A DNA stretch of 64,000 nucleotides from Actinorhabdospora filicis (GTDB lineage Bacteria > Actinomycetota > Actinomycetes > Mycobacteriales > Micromonosporaceae): positions 901,379 to 965,378 of the forward strand of contig NZ_BSTX01000002.1 of assembly GCF_030269765.1 (NCBI RefSeq), read 5' to 3'. Below are positions 26,030 to 37,939 of this stretch, one piece after another. The translations under genes were made by a program, and so were the position numbers. The stretch's first letter is position 1. Each line of letters opens with the position of its first letter. The notes beneath the pieces were generated by a model. The model searched no databases and was not told the origin of the DNA. It saw nothing but the letters and a program-made list of their open reading frames with translations.

Positions 26030-27673
26030 ATGAAACGACGCACCACCCTCGGCCTCATGGCCGGCGCGCTCGCCACCCCCCTCCTGGCCGCCTGCGGCGA
26101 CGGCAAGACCGGCGAGGGCGCGGGCGAGGCCCTCACCGTGGGCATGCCGAACGGTCCCCTCGCCAACAACTCCAACCCGTTCACCCCGACCTCCTCCGGC
26201 AACAGCCTCGGCTACCGGTGGCTGGTCTACGAGCCGCTCGCGCAGGTGAACCTGATCGCGCCCGGCAAGCCGCCGACGCCGTGGCTGGCCACGAAGTGGA
26301 CGTGGGCGCCCGACTACAAGAAGGTCACCCTGTCGGTCCGCGAGGGCGTCACGTGGAGCGACGGCAAGCCGCTCACCGCCGAGGACGTCGCCTTCACCTT
26401 CACGCTGCTGAAGTCCACGCCCGCCTTCAACGGCGACGCGATCCCCTATGAGGCGATCACGGTCAACGGCGGCGACGTCGAGGTCGGCTTCACCGCCTCC
26501 CAGTACATCAACCAGGGCAAGATCCTGAACACCTTCGTCGTCCCCAAGCACGTGTGGTCGGCGATCGCCGACCCGACCACCGACACCAACCAGAACCCGG
26601 TCGGCTCGGGCCCCTACACCCTCAAGACCTGGACCGCGCAGGTCGTCACCATGGCCGCCCGCGAGGACTACTGGGGCGGCAAACCCGCCGTCCCCGAGGT
26701 CCGCTACACCTCGTACAACGACAACAACGCGCAGACCACCGCGCTGGCCAGCGGCGCCTGCCAGTGGTCCTTCGTGTTCATGCCCGACTACCAGAACGTG
26801 TTCGTGGCCAAGGACTCCGCCAACCACAAGCTGTGGTTCCCCTCGGGCCTGGGCATCCACGCGCTGTGGCTCAACTGCGAGGGCGTGTTCAAGGACGCCG
26901 CGCTGCGCCGGGCCCTGAGCCTGGTCATCGACCGGGTCGCCATCCACAAGCAGGGCCACGCCGGGCTCTACCCCCTCGTGGACAGCCCCACCGGCATCCC
27001 GCTGCCCGCCGGGGAGGCCTTCATCTCGGCCAAGTACCAGGGCCAGAAGCACGCCGTGGACATCGAGAAGGCCAAGTCGATCCTCACCCAGGCCGGGTAC
27101 AAGCTCGACGGCGAGGAGCTCAAGGACCCCTCCGGCAAGCCGGTGGCCTTCAAGCTCGTCGACCCGGCCGGCTGGTCGGACTACCTCGCCGACCTCCAGA
27201 TCATCGCCGACGCGGCCAAGAAGCTCGGCATCGCGGCCACCGTGGAGACCAAGACCGTCGACGCCTGGACCCAGGCCCTGGCCGTCGGCGACTTCGACGC
27301 CACCATCCACTGGACCAACACCGGCGTCACCCCCTGGGACATCTACGCCAACATCATGGACGGCGCCCAGTACAAGCCCCTCGGCGAGACCGCGACCTGG
27401 AACCTGGGCCGCTACCGCAACGAAGACGCCACCAAGGCCCTCGCCGACTTCGCCAACGCCACCGGCGAGACCGAGCGCAAGGCCGCCCTCGACCTGCTCC
27501 AGGACCTCATGGTCGAGCAGGTCCCGGCCATCCCGCTGGTCGCCGGTCCCATCGGCGGGGAGTACTCCACCAAGCAGTGGAAGGGCTGGCCGAGCCAGGA
27601 CGACCCGTACGCGATGCCGCAGCCCACGCAGCCGTGCGCCTCGCAGATCCTCATGAAGCTCACCAAGGCCTAA
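26030..27673 (+). CDS. Family 5 ABC transporter substrate-binding lipoprotein
   Basis: A 547-residue lipoprotein: signal peptide with lipobox LLAAC (Cys22), then an SBP_bac_5 fold ([26 protein letters not shown] region, [22 protein letters not shown]). Such proteins bind peptides or oligosaccharides such as cellobiose; linkage with a GH3 enzyme favours an oligosaccharide (inference). It follows the GH3 gene by 32 bases. ATG 26030 is preferred; GTG 26021 would add three residues. Anchored to the outer face of the membrane, it feeds the permeases encoded downstream. Confidence 0.88.
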   Translation: MKRRTTLGLMAGALATPLLAACGDGKTGEGAGEALTVGMPNGPLANNSNPFTPTSSGNSLGYRWLVYEPLAQVNLIAPGKPPTPWLATKWTWAPDYKKVTLSVREGVTWSDGKPLTAEDVAFTFTLLKSTPAFNGDAIPYEAITVNGGDVEVGFTASQYINQGKILNTFVVPKHVWSAIADPTTDTNQNPVGSGPYTLKTWTAQVVTMAAREDYWGGKPAVPEVRYTSYNDNNAQTTALASGACQWSFVFMPDYQNVFVAKDSANHKLWFPSGLGIHALWLNCEGVFKDAALRRALSLVIDRVAIHKQGHAGLYPLVDSPTGIPLPAGEAFISAKYQGQKHAVDIEKAKSILTQAGYKLDGEELKDPSGKPVAFKLVDPAGWSDYLADLQIIADAAKKLGIAATVETKTVDAWTQALAVGDFDATIHWTNTGVTPWDIYANIMDGAQYKPLGETATWNLGRYRNEDATKALADFANATGETERKAALDLLQDLMVEQVPAIPLVAGPIGGEYSTKQWKGWPSQDDPYAMPQPTQPCASQILMKLTKA

Positions 27674-27755
27674 CCCACCCCGGACCCACCCCGGACCCAC
27701 CGGCCGGGTGAGTCGCCCGCCCGGCCGGTGCCCGGCCGCTCCACGAAGGACAGGC

Positions 27756-28759
<1,004 letters not shown>

Positions 28760-28763
<4 letters not shown>

Positions 28764-29740
28764 CCTTCCTGCTGCGCCGCCTGGCGTTCTACCTGGTCAC
28801 CGCCTGGGCGGCGATCACCCTCAACTTCTTCATCCCGCGCATGCTGCCCGGCAACCCCGTCCAGTCGCTCATCACCCGCTACCAGGGGCAGCTGAGCACC
28901 GACGCCACCAAGGCCCTCTACGCCCTCTTCGGCCTCGACGAGGACACCTCCCTGTGGCAGCAGTACCTCGACTACTGGGGACGGCTGTTCTCCGGCGACC
29001 TGGGCCTGTCCTTCACCTACTTCCCGACACCGGTCGCCGAGGTCATCGAGCAGAGCCTGCCGTGGACGCTGATCCTGGTCGGGCTGTCCACCATGGTCAG
29101 CTTCACCCTCGGCACCCTCGCCGGTGCCTACCTGGGCTGGCGGCGCGGCCGCTGGACCGACGCGCTGCTGCCGATCGGCAGCTTCTTCTCCGCCATCCCC
29201 TACTTCTGGCTCGGCCTGATCGCCATCGCCGTCCTCGCCGTGGCCTGGCCGCTGTTCCCCTCCTCGGGCGGCTGGGACGGCGCGTTCGTCCCGTCCTGGG
29301 ACGCCGACTTCATCTGGTCGGCGGTCTACCACGGCGCGCTGCCCGCCATCACCATCGTGATCAGCTCCATCGCCGGATGGATGCTGGGGATGCGGAACAT
29401 GACCGTCACCGTCGCCGCCGAGGACTACGTCACCGTCGCCCACGCCAAGGGCCTCAAGGAACGCACCGTCATGTTCGCCTACGCCGCCCGCAACGCCGTC
29501 CTCCCCAACGTCTCCGGCTTCGCCCTGTCCCTGGGGTTCATCGTCGGCGGCACCCTCGTCACCGAGATCGTCTTCTCCTACCCCGGCATCGGCTACATCC
29601 TCTACCAGGGCGTCAGTGCCAAGGACTACCCGCTCATGCAGGGCGTCTTCCTCATCATCACGCTGTCGGTGCTGGCGGCCAACATGCTCGCCGACCTCGC
29701 CTACGCCCTGCTCGACCCGCGCACCCGGCAGGAGGGCTGA
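28760..29740 (+). CDS. ABC transporter permease (DppB type)
   Basis: A 326-residue membrane protein with six predicted helices. It begins [19 protein letters not shown] followed by the B-type motif PGNP, and has the EAA loop ([16 protein letters not shown]) that contacts the ATPases. The BPD_transp_1 domain fills the C-terminal two thirds. Start overlaps the upstream ATPase gene by four bases, so translation is coupled. It pairs with the C-type permease next to it. Confidence 0.92.
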
Positions 29741-29745
29741 CCGGC

Positions 29746-31697
<1,952 letters not shown>

Positions 31698-31706
31698 GGT
31701 GTGCCC

Positions 31707-32351
31707 ATGACCGACTCCGGGACCCCGCCGATGGGCAAGGTGAGCGCCAGGCAGCGCCGCTCGGTGCAGCGCCGCATGGACATCCTGCGCGCCGCCATGG
31801 GGATCTTCGGGCGGCGCGGGTACATGCGCGGATCCCTCATCGAGATCGCCGAGGTCGTCGGCATCACCCACGCCGGGATCCTGCACCACTTCGGATCCAA
31901 GGACGAGCTGCTGCTGGAGGTCCTGCGCTACCGCGACGAGGCCGACTTCGAGGAACTGGCCGTCGAGCGGCTCCCGGAGGGCCTGGAGCTGTTCGACCAC
32001 CTGGTCCGCACCGCCCGCCTCAACGCCACCCGGCCGGGCATCGTGCAGTCCTACGCGGTCCTGTCGGCCGAGTCGGTCACCGACGACCACCCCGGGCAGG
32101 AGTGGTTCCGCAACCGCTTCGCCGGGCTGCGGCGGATCCTCGCCGAGGCGCTGCGCGAGGTCTGCGCCGGGCACGAGCCCGGCGAGGAGCGCCTCGACGC
32201 GGCCGCCTCGGTGATCATCGCGCTCATGGACGGCCTCCAGGTCCAGTGGCTGCTCGACCGCGAGGCCGTCGACCTCGCCTACGCCACCGCGCTGGGCATC
32301 AACGCCGTCCTGGCCGACCTGACGGGCGGGAAGGCAGTCGCGACCGGCTGA
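31707..32351 (+). CDS. TetR-family regulator, probable repressor of the GH3 uptake operon
   Basis: A 214-residue TetR protein. The N-terminal helix-turn-helix (RRMDILRAAMGIFGRRGYMRG, with LIEIAEVVGITHAGILHHFGS as recognition region) is standard; the C-terminal ligand domain resembles TetR_C-type domains with the QVQWLLD motif. It sits nine bases behind the last transporter gene. ATG 31707 is preferred over GTG 31701 because a TAGGGT box fits leaderless translation from it. The palindrome at 23526-23547 has TetR operator geometry and lies before the first gene of the same group, suggesting control by sugar release (inference). Confidence 0.85.
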   Translation: MTDSGTPPMGKVSARQRRSVQRRMDILRAAMGIFGRRGYMRGSLIEIAEVVGITHAGILHHFGSKDELLLEVLRYRDEADFEELAVERLPEGLELFDHLVRTARLNATRPGIVQSYAVLSAESVTDDHPGQEWFRNRFAGLRRILAEALREVCAGHEPGEERLDAAASVIIALMDGLQVQWLLDREAVDLAYATALGINAVLADLTGGKAVATG

Positions 32352-32364
32352 ACAGGCACCTTAA

Positions 32365-32415
32365 CTGTCGCCTACCCGACAGGCATTGGCCGATCCGTCC
32401 CTTGTGGGGTAAACC
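32365..32415 (+). promoter_or_regulatory. Promoter and dyad before the Hsp70-like operon
   Basis: CTGTCG-CCTACC-CGACAG (32365-32382) is a perfect six-base dyad. It is followed by TTGGCC (32386-32391), an 18-base spacer and TAAACC (32410-32415), a plausible promoter. The first gene's GTG at 32422 is six bases further, so a leaderless mRNA is likely. The dyad just upstream of the -35 box could bind an activator. Confidence 0.5.
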
Positions 32416-32421
32416 GGTTAG

Positions 32422-33588
32422 GTGCTTCTCGAAGGGGTTCTCACCACCCTCCTGGGCAGCCTCTCCGCCAGTGCCCTCCAGAAACGCCGCGAGACGGAGA
32501 ACTTCCGCCGCACCGAGGCGGCGGCGCGTGCCCGGGAGGAACGCGCCGAGCGCTTCCAGTCGGCGCTGCACGCCCAGGATTCCGTCCGCCAGCATCTCCA
32601 GGCCCTCGACCGCGACCGCTTCAACGCCGACCGCGCCGTCCACGACGCCGAGCACCTCGAACTCGTGCGGTTCCGGATGGCGCGCGCCCTGCGCCACGAG
32701 GAGCGCGCCGAGGCCCACAACCCGTTCGTGCACGACACCGAAACGGTCCTGAAGTACCTGCGGGCCGCCGGAGAGGACGGCAAGTCGCCCGTCCTGCTGT
32801 TCGCCCCCATCGCCGGGGAGAGCTCCGAGGACGGCCACCGCTCCTTCCGCGTCGGGCTGCGCAAGGGCTGGCAGCAGCAGCCGTGGGCGGCCGACGCCCG
32901 CAGCCTCGACGGGTTCTTCCGCCGCCCCCTCACCCACACCGACCTCGACCTGCTCGTGGTCCGCGAGACCATCCCGGACCTGCCGGTCATCCTCGTCCAC
33001 GGCGAGCTCCAGACCGCCCGGCGGCTGTGGGTGTCCATCAGCGCGTGGGGACTGACCGGCGACGCCGACACCCGCGTCGACTTCCACCTGCCGCGCCTGA
33101 CCGTCCCCGACGGCGACGACGAGGCCCTCCTGGAGTTCCAGGACGCCCTCGCCCACGTCTGCGGCGTCGTGGCCGGCGTGCTCGCCGAGTGGCACCGGCT
33201 GATCGCCTCGGGCATCCCCCCGCGCATCCACCGCCTCGTCAAGGACCCCGAGGAGCGCCGCTGGGTGGGCGTGGCCAACGCCACCGGCTACGAGTTCGCC
33301 GCCGCGCACGGCGCGATCGGGCTGCGCCAGGCGTCCTTCTGGCAGTCGGTGATCCTCGCCGACAGCGGCCTGCCCGAGGCCGCCGCGGCCAACATCGACG
33401 ACGAGACCCTCGACCTGGTGGCCACCGCCGCCGGAGGCGACGCCGAGACCGTCAACGGGCTGCGGTCACTGGCCGCGGCCTTCGCGTCCATGGGCGACGA
33501 GGGCCGCGCCGCGCGCATCACCTCACTGCTGGCCACCGCCGCCCTGCGCGCGATGACGCAGGGGCCCTCGCCCCTGCGGACCTGGTGA
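32422..33588 (+). CDS. Uncharacterised protein, first gene of the Hsp70-like operon
   Basis: A 388-residue protein I do not recognise. Residues 1-20 form an amphipathic/hydrophobic start (LLEGVLTTLLGSLSASALQ). Residues ~21-110 are a long charged helix (KRRETENFRRTEAAARAREE, QHLQALDRDRF), probably a coiled coil. Residues ~115-230 form an alpha/beta segment (PVLLFAPIAGE, LDLLVVRETIPDLPVILVHGE). The rest is helical and Ala-rich. No enzyme motif is visible. It starts at GTG 32422 from a leaderless-type promoter and ends 14 bases before the Hsp70-like gene, so the two are co-transcribed. The hydrophobic N-terminus might attach the complex to the membrane (inference). Confidence 0.7.
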   Translation: MLLEGVLTTLLGSLSASALQKRRETENFRRTEAAARAREERAERFQSALHAQDSVRQHLQALDRDRFNADRAVHDAEHLELVRFRMARALRHEERAEAHNPFVHDTETVLKYLRAAGEDGKSPVLLFAPIAGESSEDGHRSFRVGLRKGWQQQPWAADARSLDGFFRRPLTHTDLDLLVVRETIPDLPVILVHGELQTARRLWVSISAWGLTGDADTRVDFHLPRLTVPDGDDEALLEFQDALAHVCGVVAGVLAEWHRLIASGIPPRIHRLVKDPEERRWVGVANATGYEFAAAHGAIGLRQASFWQSVILADSGLPEAAAANIDDETLDLVATAAGGDAETVNGLRSLAAAFASMGDEGRAARITSLLATAALRAMTQGPSPLRTW

Positions 33589-33602
33589 AGAAGAAGGAGA
33601 TC

Positions 33603-35270
33603 ATGCCCGACATCAGAGTCGCCGCCGCCGTCGACTTCGGCACCCACGGGACGGGCTTCGCCTGGGCCTTCCTGAACGAGGCCAACAACCCCGCCGCCGA
33701 GCGGACGGTGAACCTCCACGACCAGTGGCAGGGGCAGCCGGTCTCCTACATCAAGAACCGCACGTCCCTGCTCCTGGACGGCGGCAAGGTCCTGGAATGG
33801 GGCTACGAGGCCCACCGCCGCTACAACACCGAGGGCCGCCGCAACCCCGGCTGGGTCTACGCCGACCGCTTCAAAATGGGCCTGTGGGACGGCTCCCTGG
33901 TGCCTGCCGAGGAGGCCGAGAAGCACATCACGGCCTACCTGCGGGTCTTCTACCGCTTCGCCCTCGACCAGATCGTGGCCGCCGCGCAGGTCGACCCCGA
34001 CGAGATCCGCTGGTGCGTGACCGTCCCGGCGATCTGGGGCGACCGGGAACGCGACGTGATGCGCAAATGCGCCGAGAAGGCCGGGTTCCCCACCGACCAG
34101 GAGCGCCTGCTCATCGCCGTGGAGCCCGAGGTCGCCGCCCTCTACTGCGAGGCCTACCACTCCACCGCCGCCATCACCACCCTCGGCCGCAGGTTCATGG
34201 TCGTCGACGCCGGTGGCGGCACCGTCGACCTGACCACCTACGAGGTCTCCGCCGAGCACAAGCTCACCCAGCTCGGCTACAGCCCCGGCGACGCGCTCGG
34301 CTCGGCCTTCGTCGACAAGCGCTTCGTGGAGACCCTGCTGGCCAAGCGCCTGCCCGTCGAGGTCGTCGACCGCTTCCAGCGCGAGGACCCCCAGGCCACC
34401 CTCGACCTGATGGACTCCTGGGAGCGCGCCAAACGCAACTTCGACCCCTCCCGCGACGCCCCGCTGAACATCCCCATCCCGGTGCGCATCTACAAACTCC
34501 TCGACGACGCCGCCCTGGCCCGCCTGGAGTACGAGCAGGACGGCATCGACGACTCCCTGGTGCTGACGCCCCTGGAGGTCCGGCGCATCTTCGACCACAT
34601 CATCGGCGACGTGCTGCGCCTGGTCGACCGCCAGATCGAGGACGCCGGGGAGGTCGCCTCCGTCCTGCTCGTCGGCGGCTTCGCCCAGTCGGCCTACCTG
34701 GAGCAGCGGCTGCGCCGCTACGTCGAGGCCAACGGCTGCAACCTCGTCGTGCCGCCCAACCCGTCGGCGGCCGTCCTGCTCGGCGCCGTCCACTACGCCC
34801 TCACCCCCGACGTCGTGGTCGCCCGCTGCAGCCGCTACACCTACGGCGTCAGCACCAACCTGCCCGTCGAGGACGGCTTCGCCGGGGACCTCACCCGCAA
34901 ATGGCGCGACGAGTGGGGCCAGGACATGGTCGCCGACCGCTTCTCCATCTTCGTGCGCCGCGGCGACATCGTCCCCGTCGGCGAGAACGTCGTGCGCCAC
35001 TACTGGCCCATCAAACCCAAGCAGACCAGCATGGACGTCACCGTCTACATCGCCGAGGACCGCGAACCGCGCTACGTCGACGAGCGCGGCTGCGTCAAAC
35101 TCGGCACCATCACCGCCGACCTGTCCAAAGTGGCCGCGCTGCCGCGCGACGACCAGAACGTCGAGGTGACCATGTCCTTCGGCGGCACCGAGGTCGTCGT
35201 GGACGCCAAGGTCGTGCGCACCGGCGCGCGGCTGAACACCTCCTTCACCTTCCACCGCGCGGCCGGATAG
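33603..35270 (+). CDS. Hsp70-like ATPase, HSPA12-like
   Basis: A 555-residue actin-fold ATPase. Phosphate-1 motif VDFGTHGTGFAW (residues ~10-21), phosphate-2 motif VVDAGGGTVDL (~200-210) and adenosine motif VLLVGGFAQSAYLE are all intact, so ATP binding is expected. The sequence around PAIWGDRERDVMRKCAEKAG and EPEVAALYCEAY resembles HSPA12-type proteins rather than DnaK. There is no canonical DnaK substrate-binding domain; instead about 140 C-terminal residues (FSIFVRRGDIVPVGENV, MDVTVYIAEDREP) form a short beta-rich domain. No DnaJ or GrpE gene is nearby. ATG 33603 follows AAGGAG. It lies between two coiled-coil genes of unknown function. Confidence 0.85.
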   Translation: MPDIRVAAAVDFGTHGTGFAWAFLNEANNPAAERTVNLHDQWQGQPVSYIKNRTSLLLDGGKVLEWGYEAHRRYNTEGRRNPGWVYADRFKMGLWDGSLVPAEEAEKHITAYLRVFYRFALDQIVAAAQVDPDEIRWCVTVPAIWGDRERDVMRKCAEKAGFPTDQERLLIAVEPEVAALYCEAYHSTAAITTLGRRFMVVDAGGGTVDLTTYEVSAEHKLTQLGYSPGDALGSAFVDKRFVETLLAKRLPVEVVDRFQREDPQATLDLMDSWERAKRNFDPSRDAPLNIPIPVRIYKLLDDAALARLEYEQDGIDDSLVLTPLEVRRIFDHIIGDVLRLVDRQIEDAGEVASVLLVGGFAQSAYLEQRLRRYVEANGCNLVVPPNPSAAVLLGAVHYALTPDVVVARCSRYTYGVSTNLPVEDGFAGDLTRKWRDEWGQDMVADRFSIFVRRGDIVPVGENVVRHYWPIKPKQTSMDVTVYIAEDREPRYVDERGCVKLGTITADLSKVAALPRDDQNVEVTMSFGGTEVVVDAKVVRTGARLNTSFTFHRAAG

Positions 35271-35281
35271 GAGACACCGCC

Positions 35282-36025
35282 ATGGACAACGACACCGAAC
35301 CCAAACGGGATGGCGCCGACCATGCCCTGCGGGAACTCGTCGCCGCCCACGACGACCTGCGCCGCGACGTGGAGGAACTGCGCCGCCGCCTGCCCGGCGA
35401 GCGCGAGCGCCGCCTGCTGTCCTCGGTCACCAACGCCGTCTCGCGCATCGACGGTCGCCTGAGCACCCTCGAACAGCACTACCAGCACCTCAACCGGCGC
35501 TTCACCGAGATCCTCGCCCAGCGCCACAGCGAGTCCGGCGGCTCGGCCAACAACGCCGTCCTGCGCCACCAGGAACTCGCCGAGAAGTTCCGCTTCCTGA
35601 TGGAGCAGGACGTCCTGCGCTTCGTCGCCGAGGGCGTGCGCGAGTACGACCGGCGCGCCCGCGAGCAGGCACGGGCGGCGATGACGCGCGAGGTGTGCCG
35701 GGCGCTGTTCCTGGGCGCCGACCCCCGCCCCGCCGACATCTGGCAGGCCCACCCCCACAGCCGCGACCGCAACCACCCCGGCCGCCAGCTGGAGGACTTC
35801 ATCGAAGCCCTCGCCGAGGCCGCGCGCTCGCTGCGCCGCGAGATCGCCGAACTGCCCGGCGAGCAGCTGTGGGACTTCGAGTTCGCGCCGGGGGAGACCA
35901 TCGACAAGGCCCGCCAGCAGGTCTGGCGCGGCTCGCCGCCGGACCTGCCGGTGCGCGACGTGATCGTGCCCGGCTACGTCCTCGGCGACCGGGTGCTGGT
36001 GCTCCAGCAGGTGCTCACCGGGTGA
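35282..36025 (+). CDS. Coiled-coil protein, third gene of the Hsp70-like operon
   Basis: A 247-residue soluble protein, family not recognised. Residues ~15-75 are a strongly heptad-like helix (LRELVAAHDDLRRDVEELRR, RIDGRLSTLEQHYQHLN), and residues ~95-150 another (EKFRFLMEQDVLRFVAEGV). The C-terminal half holds a conserved-looking FEFAPGETIDKARQQVW and VPGYVLGDRVLVLQ. It begins 11 bases after the Hsp70-like gene, with GGAG just before ATG 35282. The long helix recalls GrpE, a nucleotide-exchange factor, but no GrpE beta domain is visible. A partner or cochaperone of the Hsp70-like ATPase is plausible (inference). Confidence 0.7.
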   Translation: MDNDTEPKRDGADHALRELVAAHDDLRRDVEELRRRLPGERERRLLSSVTNAVSRIDGRLSTLEQHYQHLNRRFTEILAQRHSESGGSANNAVLRHQELAEKFRFLMEQDVLRFVAEGVREYDRRAREQARAAMTREVCRALFLGADPRPADIWQAHPHSRDRNHPGRQLEDFIEALAEAARSLRREIAELPGEQLWDFEFAPGETIDKARQQVWRGSPPDLPVRDVIVPGYVLGDRVLVLQQVLTG

Positions 36026-36136
36026 ACCGTCGCGGTGCCTATTCGTCGCTGTCACCGCATCGGGATGCCGTCGGCCGCTTCGTGATCCACGGGCATGGGG
36101 CATCCGCCTCAGAGAAGCCGGCCGGGTGAACGCGGC

Positions 36137-36170
36137 CCGCCCCCGCCGACGTCATGTCCGCAGGGGGCGG
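36137..36170. terminator. Possible terminator between convergent genes
   Basis: CCGCCCCC (36137-36144) pairs with GGGGGCGG (36163-36170) around an 18-base loop, in the 159-base gap between the Hsp70-like operon and the convergent secreted-protein gene. A short TTGT follows. The large loop makes it a modest candidate. Confidence 0.4.
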
Positions 36171-36184
36171 TTGTCACGTGGTGA

Positions 36185-36550
36185 CTAGTAGGCGTCGAGG
36201 GTCGCGTAATACAGCCGTGTGCCGCGGGGGCAGGTCCCGAAGGACTTGGTGCGGTCCCCGGCCCACTTCCACGGGCCGTAGTACTCACGGTTGTTGCTGC
36301 ACCCGGCCACGCCACGGTACTGGTGATCGGGTCCGTTGCCATCGCACCAGCCACCGCCCCTGGGGGAGTCGACCTCGGGGTAGCACTCCCCGAGCCAGCC
36401 GTTCAGTTCGGCGGATCCTGCGCGCGTCACGGTGGTGACCGGTGCGCCGCCACCCGCGCCTCCCGATGCGGCCGCCGAGGTGGTGACCAATCCTAAGATG
36501 GCGGCCGTCGCGAGGATGAACACGGCGATTCTGCGCGTGATGATGTTCAA
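36185..36550 (-). CDS. Secreted small protein with four cysteines
   Basis: With a TTG start at 36550 the protein has 121 residues: a signal peptide (MNIITRRIAVFILATAAILG, cut after SAAA) and a mature part of about 93 residues. The mature part has a Gly-rich start and four cysteines (LGECYPE, GWCDGNG, AGCSNNRE, GTCPRGT), likely two disulfides, and many aromatic residues (HQYRG, YYGPWKWAG, RLYYATLDAY). TTG is chosen because GGGAGG lies nine bases upstream and the signal peptide then has normal length; ATG 36610 would give a 48-residue one. Family unknown; it could be an inhibitor, toxin or cell-wall ligand. Confidence 0.62.
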   Translation of the reverse strand: MNIITRRIAVFILATAAILGLVTTSAAASGGAGGGAPVTTVTRAGSAELNGWLGECYPEVDSPRGGGWCDGNGPDHQYRGVAGCSNNREYYGPWKWAGDRTKSFGTCPRGTRLYYATLDAY

Positions 36551-36570
36551 CTGAAATGTCCTCCCGTGCG

Positions 36571-36608
36571 GCGGGTGTCCCGCACCCGCTCGAATACTCA
36601 CCGTATTC
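36571..36608 (-). promoter_or_regulatory. Two stacked hairpins upstream of the secreted-protein gene
   Basis: GCGGGTG-TCCCG-CACCCGC (36571-36589) and GAATAC-TCACC-GTATTC (36592-36608) are perfect dyads with five-base loops, 21-58 bases before the TTG start. They may be an operator and a leader hairpin controlling translation of the TTG-started gene. Confidence 0.4.
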
Positions 36609-36747
36609 ATCCCGCCGGCCCCTCTGCTGCCCCGTTCTAGCTCCCCGGGGAGGCGCGGCTTTCACTGAACGCTGGCAACTCGGCACTCGCGAGGGCGTGA
36701 TGGGCGGGACGGGAAGGTGGGCCGACCGGCCTGATGGGAACAGGGTC

Positions 36748-37929
36748 TCACCGGCTGATCTGGAACCGCTTGGGCTCGCGCACCCACCCGGCGACCAGCA
36801 CCAGGCCGCTGGGCCGGTGCACCGCCAGGTACCCGAAGGGCCGGTCGACGTCGACGCGCACCACGCGCCGCTCGGCGCCCTGCGGCATGAGCATCCCCGT
36901 GCAGCGCATCCCCGCGACGGTGACGGCGGCGGCCTCGAAGCCGCGCGCGGAGAACGTCGCGGTCGCCGCCTGGGCGGCGTCGCTGATCTCCAGCGGATCG
37001 GCGCTGACACCGGGGAAGTGCGCGCCCCGGGTCAGCGCGGTGGCCAGCCCGAAGACACCCGGGTGGCGCAGCAGGTCGTGATCGGCCGAGACGTCGAAGG
37101 CCACGGTGTTCAGCCGCAGCACCGGCGCCGGATCGCTCTCGAAGGACGGCTCGGCGTGGACGCTGACACCCGGGCCGTACTCGCCGGTGCCCTCGCGGCC
37201 CACCGCGGCGATGCCCGCCGCGAGCACCTCGGCCGGGGCCGAGGCGGCCTCCCCGAGGACCAGGTGGACGTCGACGTCGTCCTGCCCCTCCACCGCCACG
37301 ATCGTCACGCCGTCGACCACGCGCAGCGCGCCCAGGTCACCGGTGTCACGGCGCAGCCCCAGCCACGGCCGGTCGGTGCGCCACGCCCCGCCGGTCGGCT
37401 GATAGGCGGCGTCCTCGAAGGGCGAGGCCCAGCGCGTGCGCACCGCCAGCGCGGTGGCCAGCACCAGCACCGTCTCCGGGGTCAGCTCGATGGGCATCCT
37501 CGGGATCAGCCCCAGCGTGCGCTCGGCGGCCCACGCGTCCAGAGCCGCCTTGTCGGCGTCCAGATCACCGGTGAGACGCCCGAACCAGGCCTCCGGCAGC
37601 CGTCCCGACCACTCCGGGCGCACCGTGATCCGCGGTGAGGACCACAGCCCGGTCGAGAAACGCGTGCACGCCGAGGACTCCAGCAGCGCGGCATAGGCGC
37701 CCACCACGTCCAGCGCGCGATCGGGATCGACCCCGGTGGCCGCGGCCAGCTCCTCGCGGGCGGCACCGGCCGCACCCGCCGACAGCACCGCCAGCAGCGG
37801 CCACGCGCCCGCACCCGACAGCACCGAAGGCGCCTCGTCGAGCGCGCGCAGCCAGCGCGCGGTCAGCCCATTGCTCTCCTGGACGCCGGCCGCGAGAACG
37901 CGGCCGGCGCCGGTGTCCGTGCCCGCCAT
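36748..37929 (-). CDS. Serpin-family protein
   Basis: A 393-residue serpin without a signal peptide. The core is recognisable: the N-terminal SNGLTARWLRAL helix, LSGAGAWPLLAVLSAGAAG, strand 3A region LVLATALAVRTRWASPFED, the hinge-like ISDAAQAATATFSARGFEAA, and the closing VDRPFGYLAVHRPSGLVLVAGWV. The proximal hinge (GFEAAAVT) is close to the inhibitory consensus GTEAAAAT, so protease trapping is possible. The reactive loop is VAGMRCTGMLMPQG; Met/Arg/Cys residues are candidate P1 sites. As a cytoplasmic bacterial serpin it may guard against an internal or invading protease. Its 3' end is about 200 bases from the secreted four-cysteine gene on the same strand. Confidence 0.8.
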   Translation of the reverse strand: MAGTDTGAGRVLAAGVQESNGLTARWLRALDEAPSVLSGAGAWPLLAVLSAGAAGAAREELAAATGVDPDRALDVVGAYAALLESSACTRFSTGLWSSPRITVRPEWSGRLPEAWFGRLTGDLDADKAALDAWAAERTLGLIPRMPIELTPETVLVLATALAVRTRWASPFEDAAYQPTGGAWRTDRPWLGLRRDTGDLGALRVVDGVTIVAVEGQDDVDVHLVLGEAASAPAEVLAAGIAAVGREGTGEYGPGVSVHAEPSFESDPAPVLRLNTVAFDVSADHDLLRHPGVFGLATALTRGAHFPGVSADPLEISDAAQAATATFSARGFEAAAVTVAGMRCTGMLMPQGAERRVVRVDVDRPFGYLAVHRPSGLVLVAGWVREPKRFQISR

Positions 37930-37939
37930 AGGGCCGACC

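Noticed and set aside
36154..36438. Plus-strand frame opposite the secreted four-cysteine gene
   Set aside because: No start signals and Arg/Ser-rich; the minus-strand frame has a signal peptide and ribosome site.
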